From positions 1-64,000 of the forward strand of contig SUYG01000045.1 in assembly GCA_015060555.1 (NCBI GenBank): DNA of 64,000 bases. Direction: 5' to 3'. The position numbers and the translations under genes were made by a program. Of this stretch, positions 42,428-50,168 are shown in pieces. Positions within the stretch are counted from its first letter, which is position 1, and each line of letters starts with the position of its first letter. Origin of the DNA: Physcousia sp015060555 (GTDB taxonomy: Bacteria > Bacteroidota > Bacteroidia > Bacteroidales > Bacteroidaceae). The notes below the pieces were generated by a model. That model saw only the letters and a list, made by a program, of their open reading frames with translations, was not told the DNA's origin and made no database searches.

Positions 42428-42524
42428 AAAATGCGCATTATGAACCTTAGTTAGCATGTTCAATAATATAGAAGGAAAGTAAACGCTAAAAAGTCTATAG
42501 ACTCTTTCTACCGAAAGGTAGATT
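42428..42524. repeat. 97-bp direct repeat, right copy
   Basis: Repeats the 3' end of paralogue B (AATGCGCATTATGAACC) and following 75 bp, including the TCTACC-GAAA-GGTAGA hairpin, 58 bp after the large thioredoxin gene stop. Confidence 0.85.
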
Positions 42525-42607
42525 ATCTTACGTTCTGTGACTTTTGGCGCGACTCGGCCATTAGAGATCAAGCTCTCATGGCTCTCGCTGCTTCAAAAGT
42601 TCAACCC

Positions 42608-42637
42608 GCTCCGCTATGTCGCGAGACACGGCGGAGC
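42608..42637. terminator. GNRA hairpin, relative of the dispersed repeat
   Basis: Arms GCTCCGC and GCGGAGC with inner pairs TATGTC/GACACG around a GCGA loop, followed by TTCTT. Confidence 0.6.
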
Positions 42638-42664
42638 TTCTTACTATCGTGACGTGTTTACGCA

Positions 42665-42694
42665 AAAGAGGTCAGCCGAACGGCTGACCTCTTT
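42665..42694. terminator. Bidirectional terminator
   Basis: A perfect 14-bp stem, AAAGAGGTCAGCCG (42665-42678) and its complement (42681-42694), with A-runs before and T-runs after, between convergent thioredoxin and acyl-CoA dehydrogenase genes. Confidence 0.85.
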
Positions 42695-42731
42695 ATCTGT
42701 TCCGTGACCTGTTGTCACTTCGTGTAGTACC

Positions 42732-44447
42732 TTACTCTGCCTTGAAGCTGTCGAGGGTGGCGGGGTCGAAGGCCTTGATGTAGGCGGCCTTGCCGGCAAC
42801 GTTCTCCTCGGTCATGGCGACATAGACGACGGCGCTCTTCTCGAAGAGCTCGGGGGCCTTGGCGGCATCACGGATGATGAGCAGCGACATCACAATCTCG
42901 CAGGTCATGTCGTAGAGACGGCGCGACAGGAAGTCGATGGCATCCTGGTTGTCGAGGGCCTTGACGGCTTCGAGGGCTTCCTCGTAAACGGGAATCAAAG
43001 CCTTGACTCTGTCAAGGAGTTGAGCGTTGAGAGTTGAGAGTTGAGAGATCTCTTCAATCATGTCCTTGATGTTCTGGAGCATGGTGCCGTTGATGATGTA
43101 GCGGATGGCGGCAACGACCTGCAGCTGGGTGGTACCCTCGTAGATGCTGAAGATGCGGGCGTCGCGGTAGAGGCGCTGGCACTTGTACTCCATGATGAAG
43201 CCGCTGCCGCCGTGGATGCTGATGGCATCGTAGGCGTTCTGGTTGGCATACTCGGAGTTCATGCCTTTTGCCAGCGGTGTGAAGGCGTCGGCCAGACGCT
43301 GGTACTTCTTCAGTTCCTGCTTCTCCTCGGGTGTCAGGGCGCGCTCGCGGGCGATGTCCTCGAGACACTTGTAGATATCTACGTAGGCTGCTGTCTGGTA
43401 GAGCATGGCGCGGCCGGCATCGAGCTTGGCTTTCATGCGGCTGAGCATGTCATAGACGGCGGGGAAGTTGATGATGGTCTGTCCGAACTGGGCGCGCTCG
43501 CGGGCATAGGCGATGGCCTCGTTGTAGGCTTCCTGCGAGAGGCCCACGCTCTGTGCGGCGATGCCGAGGCGGGCGCCGTTCATGAGGGACATGACATATT
43601 TGATAAGACCCAGGCGCGTGGAGCCGCAGAGCTCTGCCTTGGCGTTCTTATAGGTGAGCTCGCAGGTGGGCGAGCCGTGGATGCCGAGCTTGTGCTCGAT
43701 GTGGCGCACGTTGACGCCGCCCTGGCGCTTGTCGTAGATGAACATGGAGAGGCCGCGGCCGTCCTTGGTGCCTTCCTCGGAGCGGGCCAGCACGAGGTGG
43801 ATGTCGCTGTCGCCATTGGTGATGAAGCGCTTCACGCCGTTCAGGCGCCAGCACTGCTCCTTCTCATCGAAGGTGGCCTTGAGCATCACGCGCTGCAGGT
43901 CGCTACCGGCATCGGGCTCGGTGAGGTCCATGGACATGCCTTCGCCGGCGCAGACGCGGGGGATGTACTTCTGACGCTGCTCCTCGGAGCCGAACTCATA
44001 GAGCGTGTCGATGCAGCTCTGCAGGCTCCAGATGTTCTGGAAACCGGCATCGGCAGCGCTGATGAGCTCGCTGAGCATGGAGAAGATGATGTTGGGCAGG
44101 TTCAGACCGCCGTAGCGACGGGGCATGGAGACGCCCCAAAGGCCTGCCTTGCGCGTGGCATCGATGTTCTCAACGGTCTTGCTGGCGTAGATCATACGTC
44201 CGTTCTCGAGATGCGGCCCTTCGAGGTCCACGCTTTCGGAGTTGGGAGCGATGATGTTGGCAGCCACGTCGCCCGTGATGTCGAGAATCTGCTTGTAGTT
44301 CTCGATGGCGTCGCCCAGGTCAACGGGAGCGTAGTCGAATTCTTTCGCGTCTGCGAATCCCTTTTCTTTCAGCTCAACGATACGAGCCATCAGGGGATGA
44401 TTGAGATGAAACGCAATTTCAGGATGATCGCTATAATAGTTTGCCAT
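42732..44447 (-). CDS. Acyl-CoA dehydrogenase
   Basis: 571 residues, longer than the usual ~380 because of a C-terminal helical extension (about 430-571, SLLIIRDAAKAPELFEKSAVVYVAMTEENVAGK). FAD/acyl-CoA landmarks: LTEPDAGSDLQRV, KRFITNGDSD, LGLIKYVMSLMNGARLGIAAQSVG, ERAQFGQTIINFPAVYDML, IHGGSGFIMEYKCQRLYRDARIFSIYEGTTQLQ. The catalytic Glu would be in YEGT. With etfA/etfB it should transfer electrons between an acyl- or enoyl-CoA and NADH/ferredoxin, as in bifurcating butyryl-CoA or related dehydrogenases (inference). A heptamer repeat (43020-43047) encodes SQLSTLNAQL in the extension. Confidence 0.88.
   Translation of the reverse strand: MANYYSDHPEIAFHLNHPLMARIVELKEKGFADAKEFDYAPVDLGDAIENYKQILDITGDVAANIIAPNSESVDLEGPHLENGRMIYASKTVENIDATRKAGLWGVSMPRRYGGLNLPNIIFSMLSELISAADAGFQNIWSLQSCIDTLYEFGSEEQRQKYIPRVCAGEGMSMDLTEPDAGSDLQRVMLKATFDEKEQCWRLNGVKRFITNGDSDIHLVLARSEEGTKDGRGLSMFIYDKRQGGVNVRHIEHKLGIHGSPTCELTYKNAKAELCGSTRLGLIKYVMSLMNGARLGIAAQSVGLSQEAYNEAIAYARERAQFGQTIINFPAVYDMLSRMKAKLDAGRAMLYQTAAYVDIYKCLEDIARERALTPEEKQELKKYQRLADAFTPLAKGMNSEYANQNAYDAISIHGGSGFIMEYKCQRLYRDARIFSIYEGTTQLQVVAAIRYIINGTMLQNIKDMIEEISQLSTLNAQLLDRVKALIPVYEEALEAVKALDNQDAIDFLSRRLYDMTCEIVMSLLIIRDAAKAPELFEKSAVVYVAMTEENVAGKAAYIKAFDPATLDSFKAE
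43020..43047. repeat. In-frame heptamer array in the acyl-CoA dehydrogenase gene
   Basis: TTGAGCG, TTGAGAG, TTGAGAG, TTGAGAG: four 7-bp units that encode QLSTLNAQL on the minus strand. Confidence 0.65.
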
Positions 44448-44449
44448 AA

Positions 44450-44617
44450 TTATTTCTTGTATTTAAGATTCTTATATTCCCCATAGCAGGCCAAAGCACA
44501 GACCACCGCCAAAATGCCCCGACATATTTTCGTAATCAATGATTCTGCAAAATAGACATCGGATGCAAAAACCACTGTCAGAATAATCCAGAGGACAAAG
44601 GGGAAATCTTTCTTCAT
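44450..44617 (-). CDS. 55-residue membrane protein in the ETF operon
   Basis: Not recognised as a family. The frame reads MKKDFPFVLWIILTVVFAS, then a short charged loop, ICRGILAVVCALACYG, and a basic end (EYKNLKYKK). Two hydrophobic helices of about 17 and 15 residues with positive ends suggest a hairpin in the inner membrane. The ATG at 44617-44615 shares one base with the etfA stop (TAATG), and its stop lies two bases before the acyl-CoA dehydrogenase ATG, so it is packed like a real operon member and not leftover spacer. It could tie the ETF-dehydrogenase complex to the membrane or hold quinone-linked partners (inference). No other frame here is plausible. Confidence 0.65.
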   Translation of the reverse strand: MKKDFPFVLWIILTVVFASDVYFAESLITKICRGILAVVCALACYGEYKNLKYKK

Positions 44618-45726
44618 TACTTTGAGTTCTGCTTGTAATACTTAATGAGCTTGGGAACCACTTCTTCCACAGTTCCGACAATCACATAGTCGGCGATGCG
44701 GTTGATGGGAGCATCGGGGTCGCTGTTGATGCTGATGATGATGCCGGAGTCCTGCATACCGGCGATGTGCTGAATCTGACCGCTGATGCCACAGGCAATA
44801 TACACTTTGGGGTGTACGGTCACACCTGTCTGACCAATCTGACGGTCGTGATCCAACCATCCAGCATCCACAGCAGCGCGCGAGCCGCCCACTTCGCCGT
44901 GGAGCACCTTAGCCAGCTGGAACAGCATATCGAAGTTCTCCTTGCAGCCCATGCCATAGCCGCCTGCCACCACGATGGGAGCGCCCTTGAGGTTGTGCTT
45001 GGCAGCTTCCACATGGTGGTCGAGGACCTTCACGACGAATGCCTCGGGGCTGACATACTTGCCGACTTCGGGATAGACGACCTCGTTTCGTGCCACGGGG
45101 TTTTCCCCCGTGGGCTCATAGATGGCCTTCTGCATCACACCGCTGCGGACAGTAGCCATCTGCGGACGATGGTCGGGGTTCACGATCGTTGCCACGATGT
45201 TACCACCGAAGGCAGGACGAATCTGATAGAGCAGGTTCTCATAGACTTTGTCATTCTTCTTGTCCTCATACGGACCAATCTCCAGCTCCGTGCAGTCGGC
45301 GGTGAGGCCGCTGGTGAGCGAAGAGCTGACGCGCGGACCCAGGTCGCGGCCGATGACCGTAGCGCCCATGAGACAGATCTGCGGCTCCTCCTCCTTGAAG
45401 AGGTTCACGAGGATGTCCGTGTGGGGAGCGCTGGTGTAGGGGAACAGCTCGGGGGCGTCGAAGACGAAGAGCTTGTCCACGCCGTAAGGCAGGATCTGGT
45501 CTTCCACCTTGCCCTTGATGTCAGTGCCGGCCACCACGGCGTGCAGCTCCACACCCAGCGTATTGGCGAGCTTGCGACCCTTGGTCAGCAGCTCCTGAGA
45601 TACTTCCTGTACGTGGGTCTCTTCTATCTCGCAATAGACAAAGACAGACCCACCCCCGTGCCCCTCCCTTGTATGGAGGGGAGTATTTACTTTTGCGGAT
45701 TGATTATCTTGCATAGTTGTACTCAT
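44617..45726 (-). CDS. etfA: Electron transfer flavoprotein alpha subunit
   Basis: 369 residues, a little longer than relatives. After a nonconserved start the canonical protein begins VFVYCEIEETHVQEVSQELLTKGRKLANTLG. ICLMGATVIGRDLGPRVSSSLTSGLTADCTELEI is the N-terminal domain; the FAD domain has AAKHNLKGAPIVVAGGYGMG, VGGSRAAVDAGWLDHDRQIGQTGVTV and YIACGISGQIQHIAGM. Two in-frame hairpin microrepeats: TPLHTREGHGGGS in the N-terminus (45646-45684) and EPTGENPVARN (45093-45113). Since relatives begin directly at the VFVYCE strand, the first insert replaced the native start codon, and the ATG at 45726 (or 45714) lies outside it. Confidence 0.93.
   Translation of the reverse strand: MSTTMQDNQSAKVNTPLHTREGHGGGSVFVYCEIEETHVQEVSQELLTKGRKLANTLGVELHAVVAGTDIKGKVEDQILPYGVDKLFVFDAPELFPYTSAPHTDILVNLFKEEEPQICLMGATVIGRDLGPRVSSSLTSGLTADCTELEIGPYEDKKNDKVYENLLYQIRPAFGGNIVATIVNPDHRPQMATVRSGVMQKAIYEPTGENPVARNEVVYPEVGKYVSPEAFVVKVLDHHVEAAKHNLKGAPIVVAGGYGMGCKENFDMLFQLAKVLHGEVGGSRAAVDAGWLDHDRQIGQTGVTVHPKVYIACGISGQIQHIAGMQDSGIIISINSDPDAPINRIADYVIVGTVEEVVPKLIKYYKQNSK
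45093..45113. repeat. In-frame palindrome in etfA
   Basis: Arms CCACGGGG (45093-45100) and CCCCGTGG (45106-45113) around TTTTC. It encodes PTGENPVAR, which sits between conserved segments VMQKAIYE and EVVYPEVGKYV. Confidence 0.6.
45646..45684. repeat. TREG-type hairpin microrepeat at the etfA N-terminus
   Basis: 39 bp; on the minus strand ACTCCCCTCCAT, ACAAGGGAGGGG, then CACGGGGGTGGGTCT. It encodes TPLHTREGHGGGS directly before the conserved VFVYCEIE. Confidence 0.75.
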
Positions 45727-45752
45727 TAATTTATAATTCTTGAAAGGTGACC

Positions 45753-45788
45753 ACTCCCTCCCTACAAGGGAGGGTGAGGGGTGGGTCT
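45753..45788. repeat. TREG-type hairpin microrepeat between etfB and etfA
   Basis: On the plus strand ACTCCCTCCCTACAAGGGAG then GGTGAGGGGTGGGTCT; opposite orientation to the copy in etfA. It ends two bases from the etfB stop codon and may form a hairpin in the etfB-etfA message. Confidence 0.7.
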
Positions 45789-45789
45789 T

Positions 45790-46716
45790 CTATCCGATGA
45801 TCTTCTCTTCAAGTAATTCTTTGATCATTCCCTCGATGTCTGCGTCAGAAGCCGTCAAAGTCTTCGACTCCTTAGCTTGGAACACGATGTTCTTGATGGC
45901 CTTCACCTTGGTGGGCGAGCCGCTAAGACCGCACTGTGCGGGGTCGCCGTTCACATCGGCAACGCTCCACTGGTTCAGCGTGAGATAGGGACGTTCTGCA
46001 TACAGAGCCCCCCTTTCGTCCCCCGAGGGGGACACAACCGACCCTGTAGCATTAGAAGCCCCCTCGGGGGCCGTAGAGGGGGCCACCCTCTCCAAGGGGC
46101 AGGTAGCATATTTGTACTTCATCACCAGCTTGGCATTCTGTGGGCGACAGGGAGCGGCGCTGCCGTTGACGGTAATCACTACAGGCAGGGGAGCCTCCAC
46201 GGTTTCCACGCCGCCGTCGATGACGCGCTTGATAGTAGCCTTACCATCCTTCACGCTGAGAACCTCCTCGGCGTAGGTCACCTGATTCAGGCCCAGCTTC
46301 TGAGCCACCTGCGGGCCCACCTGAGCTGTGTCGCCGTCGATAGCCTGACGGCCGCCGATGACGATATCGACATCGCCAATCTTCTTGATGGCAGTGGCGA
46401 GGGCGTAGCTGGTGGCCAGCGTGTCAGCACCTGCGAAGAGGCGGTCTGTGAGCAGCCAACCCGTGTCAGCACCGCGATAGAGGCCCTGACGGATAATCTC
46501 GCCCGCACGGGGAGGGCCCATCGTCAGCACGCCCACCGTGGAGCCGGGGTTCTGCTCTTTCAGACGTAGCGCCTGTTCCAGCGCGTTCAAGTCTTCGGGA
46601 TTAAAAATTGCGGGCAGTGCGGAGCGGTTGACCGTACCTTCGGTCGTCATCGCGTCCTTGCCCACATTACGGGTGTCTGGCACTTGCTTGGCCAGCACAA
46701 CGATTTTCAATGCCAT
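45790..46716 (-). CDS. etfB: Electron transfer flavoprotein beta subunit
   Basis: 308 residues. MALKIVVLAKQVPDTRNVGKDAMTTEGTVNRSALPAIFNPEDLNALEQALRL, GVLTMGPPRA, TLATSYALATAIKKIGDVDIVIGGRQAIDGDTAQVGPQVAQKLG and the NVKAIKN-like C-terminal segment (SPTKVKAIKNIVF) are typical AMP/FAD-binding ETF-beta landmarks. A start at 46716 is chosen; the longer frame to 46974 crosses the promoter. Residues about 205-238 (ERVAPSTAPEGASNATGSVVSPSGDERGAL) are an insertion carrying two GC-rich palindromes (46018-46033 and 46058-46071). Confidence 0.93.
   Translation of the reverse strand: MALKIVVLAKQVPDTRNVGKDAMTTEGTVNRSALPAIFNPEDLNALEQALRLKEQNPGSTVGVLTMGPPRAGEIIRQGLYRGADTGWLLTDRLFAGADTLATSYALATAIKKIGDVDIVIGGRQAIDGDTAQVGPQVAQKLGLNQVTYAEEVLSVKDGKATIKRVIDGGVETVEAPLPVVITVNGSAAPCRPQNAKLVMKYKYATCPLERVAPSTAPEGASNATGSVVSPSGDERGALYAERPYLTLNQWSVADVNGDPAQCGLSGSPTKVKAIKNIVFQAKESKTLTASDADIEGMIKELLEEKIIG
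46018..46071. repeat. In-frame APEGA microrepeat pair in etfB
   Basis: Hairpins GTCCCCC-GA-GGGGGAC (46018-46033) and GCCCCC-TC-GGGGGC (46058-46071). On the coding strand the second reads GCCCCCGAGGGGGC and is in the same frame as in the PspC gene at 23570, giving TAPEGASNAT. Confidence 0.7.
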
Positions 46717-46726
46717 ATTATTCTTT

Positions 46727-46786
46727 CGTTTAGCGTTTAGTCGTTTAGCGATTGAGCGTTTTCTTGTAAAAAACGGTGCAAAAGTA
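46727..46786 (-). promoter_or_regulatory. etf operon promoter with heptamer leader
   Basis: Minus strand TACTTTTG at 46779-46786 (read from the plus strand CAAAAGTA). Between it and the etfB ATG lie 7-bp repeats of CGTTTAG (46727-46733, 46734-46740, 46742-46748) and CGATTGAG. Confidence 0.6.
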
Positions 46787-46900
46787 GTGTTTTCTCCCCG
46801 TATTTCAAAACAATGATACAAAAAACAGCCTTTATATGCACACATTGGCCTTTTTTGTGCAATTTGTTGCCGCGCTCTACGACAATAGTGAGGTACAAGC

Positions 46901-48529
46901 TTATTTTTTGCGTTTCTTCTTACCCTTGGCTTTCTCCTGTTTTTTGTGCTCTGGCATGGGCAATGGACGGACAACAGTGTTTTGCAGGTGGCGTGGCGTG
47001 AAACTGGTTGCCGGCTGTTGTACCGTTAGCTGCAGGGGAGCGCTCTCATTGCCGCAGCGGTCGATAGCAGTGACCGCGAAATGGAAGCCAATGGCGGCGA
47101 GGCGATTGTAGCGGAAGTGAGGCTCAGGGAGCAAGGATGCTATCAGGTTTTCGGCTCGTGAGACATCAACGGGCCAATCGCGTGAGGCATATACATTGTA
47201 GCGAACGCCGCCGGGGAGATTGTCAGTGGAAGGCTGCCAAGCGAGAATGTCCGGGTTGGAAGCCGCATGATGGCTGCTTTCGTCATTGCGATGGAGCGGG
47301 GTAGGGGTCGACGGTGATACGTTGTCGAGCCAAGAGCAGGCCGGCGGCAGGGCAGGGAAGGCGTAGAAGTCATCACGGAGGTAGTCGTAAATCCCTTTTA
47401 CGTTGTCTGTGAGGAATTTACTGCGGAAGTAACACTGCCCGGCGAGATGCTCGCTACGCAGGTAGTGGAGTTGGCGCTGGATGACGCCGAGCGACCAGTC
47501 CTTCTCCTGAGGATGCATGAAATAGATGCCGAGCCCGGGCGCTACGAAGCGTCCGAAGGACTGCTCCTGCCAGTCGGCGGCGAAAGGGTAGAAGTGGTTG
47601 CCATCGAAGTACATCATGGGAAACAAAATGTCATGGATGCCTGTGCGCAACCACCCTTCAGCATCCTGATGAACGGCATCACGGGCGTTCCAGCCGCGTG
47701 AGGGGAAGCGGCTGACGTCGGCGTATTTACCCACGGGTGAGCTGCTGATGCGAATCCATGGCTTCAGGGCATGGACATCCTCATAGATGCGACGCACGAT
47801 GGACGTGATGTTGTCACGCCGCCAATAGGCTTTGCTGACGCCCTTGGGGGCGTATTTTCTGAAAGTTGTTTTATCGTTGAAAGAGGCAGCGTTCTCCGGG
47901 TAGCGGATGTAGTCGAAGTGTATGCCGTCGATATCATAGCGGCTTGCAATTTCATGACAGATGCGTTGCAGGTAGTCTGCGGTGCCGGGGAGACCTGGGT
48001 CAAGATAATACATGTCAGCATGCTTGCGACATAGTTCCGGGTGGGTCTTGAGTACACTCTTGCTGCCCATCTGTTTGGCAACGGTCTGCTTGAAGCAGGG
48101 GATTGTGACGACCCAAGCATGCAGCTCCATGCCGCGGCGATGTGCCTCGTCGATGGCAAAACGGAGGGGGTCGTAACCCGGATCACGACCGTAAGTGCCC
48201 GTCAGCGCAACATCCCATGGTTCAATGGCTGATGGATAGATGACGCTACCGCGCACACGGGTTTGCAGCAGCACGGTGTTGAAATTTGCAGCCTTCAGCT
48301 GATCCAGAAGCGTGCGAAGTTCCTCTTGCTGACGCTCACGCGCGGCTGCACTCACCGCTTTCGTCTTTGGCCAGTCGAGACCATTGAGGGTGGTGACCCA
48401 GACGGCGCGTAGCTCGCGTTTGGGACTCGAAGGGCTCATGGAACTCACGGGACTGATAGACCCTATTATTAATAATAAATATAGGAACGCGTAGCGCGCG
48501 CGCGAAAGAAGTGAGAAGAACCTGCTCAT
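46901..48529 (-). CDS. GHL10-family glycoside hydrolase-like protein, secreted
   Basis: 542 residues. The signal peptide (MSRFFSLLSRARYAFLYLLLIIGSISPVSS) is partly encoded by a GC/AT microrepeat (48463-48505). The catalytic-like domain (about 38-355): RELRAVWVTTLNGLDWPKTK, FNTVLLQTRVRGSVIYPSAIEPWD, RGMELHAWV, IDGIHFDYIRYP and FPMMYFDG, typical of DUF187/GHL10 proteins thought to act on cell-wall or polymeric glycans. An FN3-like domain follows (about 425-515), and the end is rich in Lys (HKKQEKAKGKKKRKK). Start at 48529 fits the -7 box at 48551-48558. Confidence 0.85.
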   Translation of the reverse strand: MSRFFSLLSRARYAFLYLLLIIGSISPVSSMSPSSPKRELRAVWVTTLNGLDWPKTKAVSAAARERQQEELRTLLDQLKAANFNTVLLQTRVRGSVIYPSAIEPWDVALTGTYGRDPGYDPLRFAIDEAHRRGMELHAWVVTIPCFKQTVAKQMGSKSVLKTHPELCRKHADMYYLDPGLPGTADYLQRICHEIASRYDIDGIHFDYIRYPENAASFNDKTTFRKYAPKGVSKAYWRRDNITSIVRRIYEDVHALKPWIRISSSPVGKYADVSRFPSRGWNARDAVHQDAEGWLRTGIHDILFPMMYFDGNHFYPFAADWQEQSFGRFVAPGLGIYFMHPQEKDWSLGVIQRQLHYLRSEHLAGQCYFRSKFLTDNVKGIYDYLRDDFYAFPALPPACSWLDNVSPSTPTPLHRNDESSHHAASNPDILAWQPSTDNLPGGVRYNVYASRDWPVDVSRAENLIASLLPEPHFRYNRLAAIGFHFAVTAIDRCGNESAPLQLTVQQPATSFTPRHLQNTVVRPLPMPEHKKQEKAKGKKKRKK

Positions 48530-48550
48530 GTGTGATGTGATTTCGTGCGA

Positions 48551-48558
48551 CAAAGGTA
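48551..48558 (-). promoter_or_regulatory. -7 box of the GHL10 gene
   Basis: CAAAGGTA on the plus strand, i.e. TACCTTTG on the minus strand. Confidence 0.6.
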
Positions 48559-48664
48559 ATCATAATTTATGATTTTGGACATCATTTAGGCTTTTTTTTT
48601 GCCCTGAATTGACAAATCGCAAGTATTTTCACGTTTTTGCTAAACTTTCTTTCGAAAATATGCG

Positions 48665-48692
48665 TTGGATTGTGATAAAATGATTATCTTTG
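48665..48692 (+). promoter_or_regulatory. gdhA promoter
   Basis: TTG at 48665-48667 and TATCTTTG at 48685-48692, a 17-bp gap as expected for a Bacteroidetes -33/-7 pair. Confidence 0.65.
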
Positions 48693-48744
48693 CGCCCGTA
48701 TTCAGAGATAACTCTATTATCCATCAACCAAACAAAAAACATTT

Positions 48745-50085
48745 ATGGACGCAAAAAAAGTCTTAGAAGACCTGAAGCGCCGCTTCCCGGGAGAGCCTGA
48801 GTACCATCAGGCAGTGGAAGAAGTGCTCGGCACGATTGAAGAAGAGTACAACAAACACCCAGAGTTCGATAAGGTGAACCTAATCGAGCGCCTCTGCATC
48901 CCTGATCGTGTGTATCAGTTCCGTGTTACGTGGACTGACGACAAGGGCAATGTGCAGACGAACATGGGCTACCGCATTCAGCACAACAATGCCATTGGTC
49001 CGTACAAGGGAGGAATCCGTTTCCATAAGAGCGTGAACTTGGGTATCTTGAAGTTCCTGGCTTTCGAGCAGACTTTCAAAAACTCCCTAACGACACTGCC
49101 TATGGGTGGTGGCAAGGGCGGTTCGGACTTCAGCCCGCGTGGTAAGAGCAATGCTGAGGTCATGCGCTTCTGTCAGGCTTTCATGCTGGAGCTGACACGC
49201 CACATTGGTCCCGATGTGGATGTCCCCGCTGGTGACATCGGTGTGGGTGGCCGTGAAGTTGGTTACATGTTTGGAATGTATAAGAAGCTCACCCGCGAGT
49301 TCAGCGGTGTGCTGACTGGTAAGGGCTTGGAGTTTGGCGGTTCGCTGATTCGTCCTGAGGCTACGGGCTATGGTAATGTCTATTTCCTCCGTGCTATGCT
49401 ACGCACGAGGGGCGAGAGCATCGAAGGTAAGAAGGTGCTTGTATCTGGTGCCGGTAATGTTGCTCAGTACTGCGCAGAGAAGATTCTGCAGTTGGGCGGT
49501 AAGGTGATGACCATGAGCGACAGCGATGGTTACATCTACGATCCCGATGGCATCGATCGTGCAAAGCTTGACTACATCATGGAGCTGAAAAATGTATATC
49601 GTGGCCGTATCCGTGAGTATGTGGAGCAGTATCCGACTGCCAAGTATGTCGGTGATGGCGCAAAGCCCTGGTTTGAGAAGGCTGACATCGCTTGCCCCTG
49701 TGCTACGCAGAACGAGCTCAATGAAGAGGCAGCAAAGGCTTTGGTTGCCAATGGTTGCATCGCAGTGGCCGAGGGTGCTAATATGCCCTCTACTCCCGGT
49801 GCCATCAAGGTATTCCAAGATGCTAAGATTCTCTATTCTCCGGGTAAGGCCAGCAACGCTGGTGGCGTGAGCGTCAGCGGTCTGGAGATGTCCCAGAACT
49901 CAGAGCGCCTGAGCTGGAGTTCCGAGGAGGTCGATGCCAAGCTGCTCTGGATCATGGAGAACATCCACGAAAACTGTGTGAAGTACGGTACAGAACCCGA
50001 TGGCTATATCAACTATGTGAAGGGCGCCAATGTGGCAGGCTTCATGAAGGTGGCCAAGGCTATGATGGCACAAGGAATTGTATAA
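48745..50085 (+). CDS. gdhA: NADP-specific glutamate dehydrogenase
   Basis: 446 residues, the normal hexameric class I size. It converts 2-oxoglutarate, NH4+ and NADPH to glutamate. GYRIQHNNAIGPYKGGIRFHKSVN and LPMGGGKGGSDFSPRGKS give the substrate Lys residues; PAGDIGVGGREVGYMFGMYKK and the nucleotide-binding SGAGNVAQYCAEKILQLGGK follow; VAEGANMPSTPGA is also conserved. Strong promoter and a clean terminator. Alone in its transcription unit. Confidence 0.97.
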   Translation: MDAKKVLEDLKRRFPGEPEYHQAVEEVLGTIEEEYNKHPEFDKVNLIERLCIPDRVYQFRVTWTDDKGNVQTNMGYRIQHNNAIGPYKGGIRFHKSVNLGILKFLAFEQTFKNSLTTLPMGGGKGGSDFSPRGKSNAEVMRFCQAFMLELTRHIGPDVDVPAGDIGVGGREVGYMFGMYKKLTREFSGVLTGKGLEFGGSLIRPEATGYGNVYFLRAMLRTRGESIEGKKVLVSGAGNVAQYCAEKILQLGGKVMTMSDSDGYIYDPDGIDRAKLDYIMELKNVYRGRIREYVEQYPTAKYVGDGAKPWFEKADIACPCATQNELNEEAAKALVANGCIAVAEGANMPSTPGAIKVFQDAKILYSPGKASNAGGVSVSGLEMSQNSERLSWSSEEVDAKLLWIMENIHENCVKYGTEPDGYINYVKGANVAGFMKVAKAMMAQGIV

Positions 50086-50110
50086 GACCTTAAGGGTTAT
50101 AAGTGATATG

Positions 50111-50137
50111 AAGGGGGCGGCCACTGGCCACCCCCTT
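50111..50137 (+). terminator. gdhA terminator
   Basis: AAGGGGGCGGCC-ACT-GGCCACCCCCTT stem-loop (one internal mismatch) followed by TATTCG. Confidence 0.75.
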
Positions 50138-50168
50138 TATTCGTGTCTGTAGGAACTAGGAAACGAAC

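Noticed and set aside
43041..44486. A 481-codon plus-strand frame opposite acyl-CoA dehydrogenase
   Set aside because: Antisense shadow; the dehydrogenase on the minus strand has full family motifs.
47280..47330. Possible further in-frame microrepeat in the GHL10 gene (STPTPLHRNDESSHH)
   Set aside because: The peptide looks repeat-like but I found no palindrome or second copy in the window to support it.
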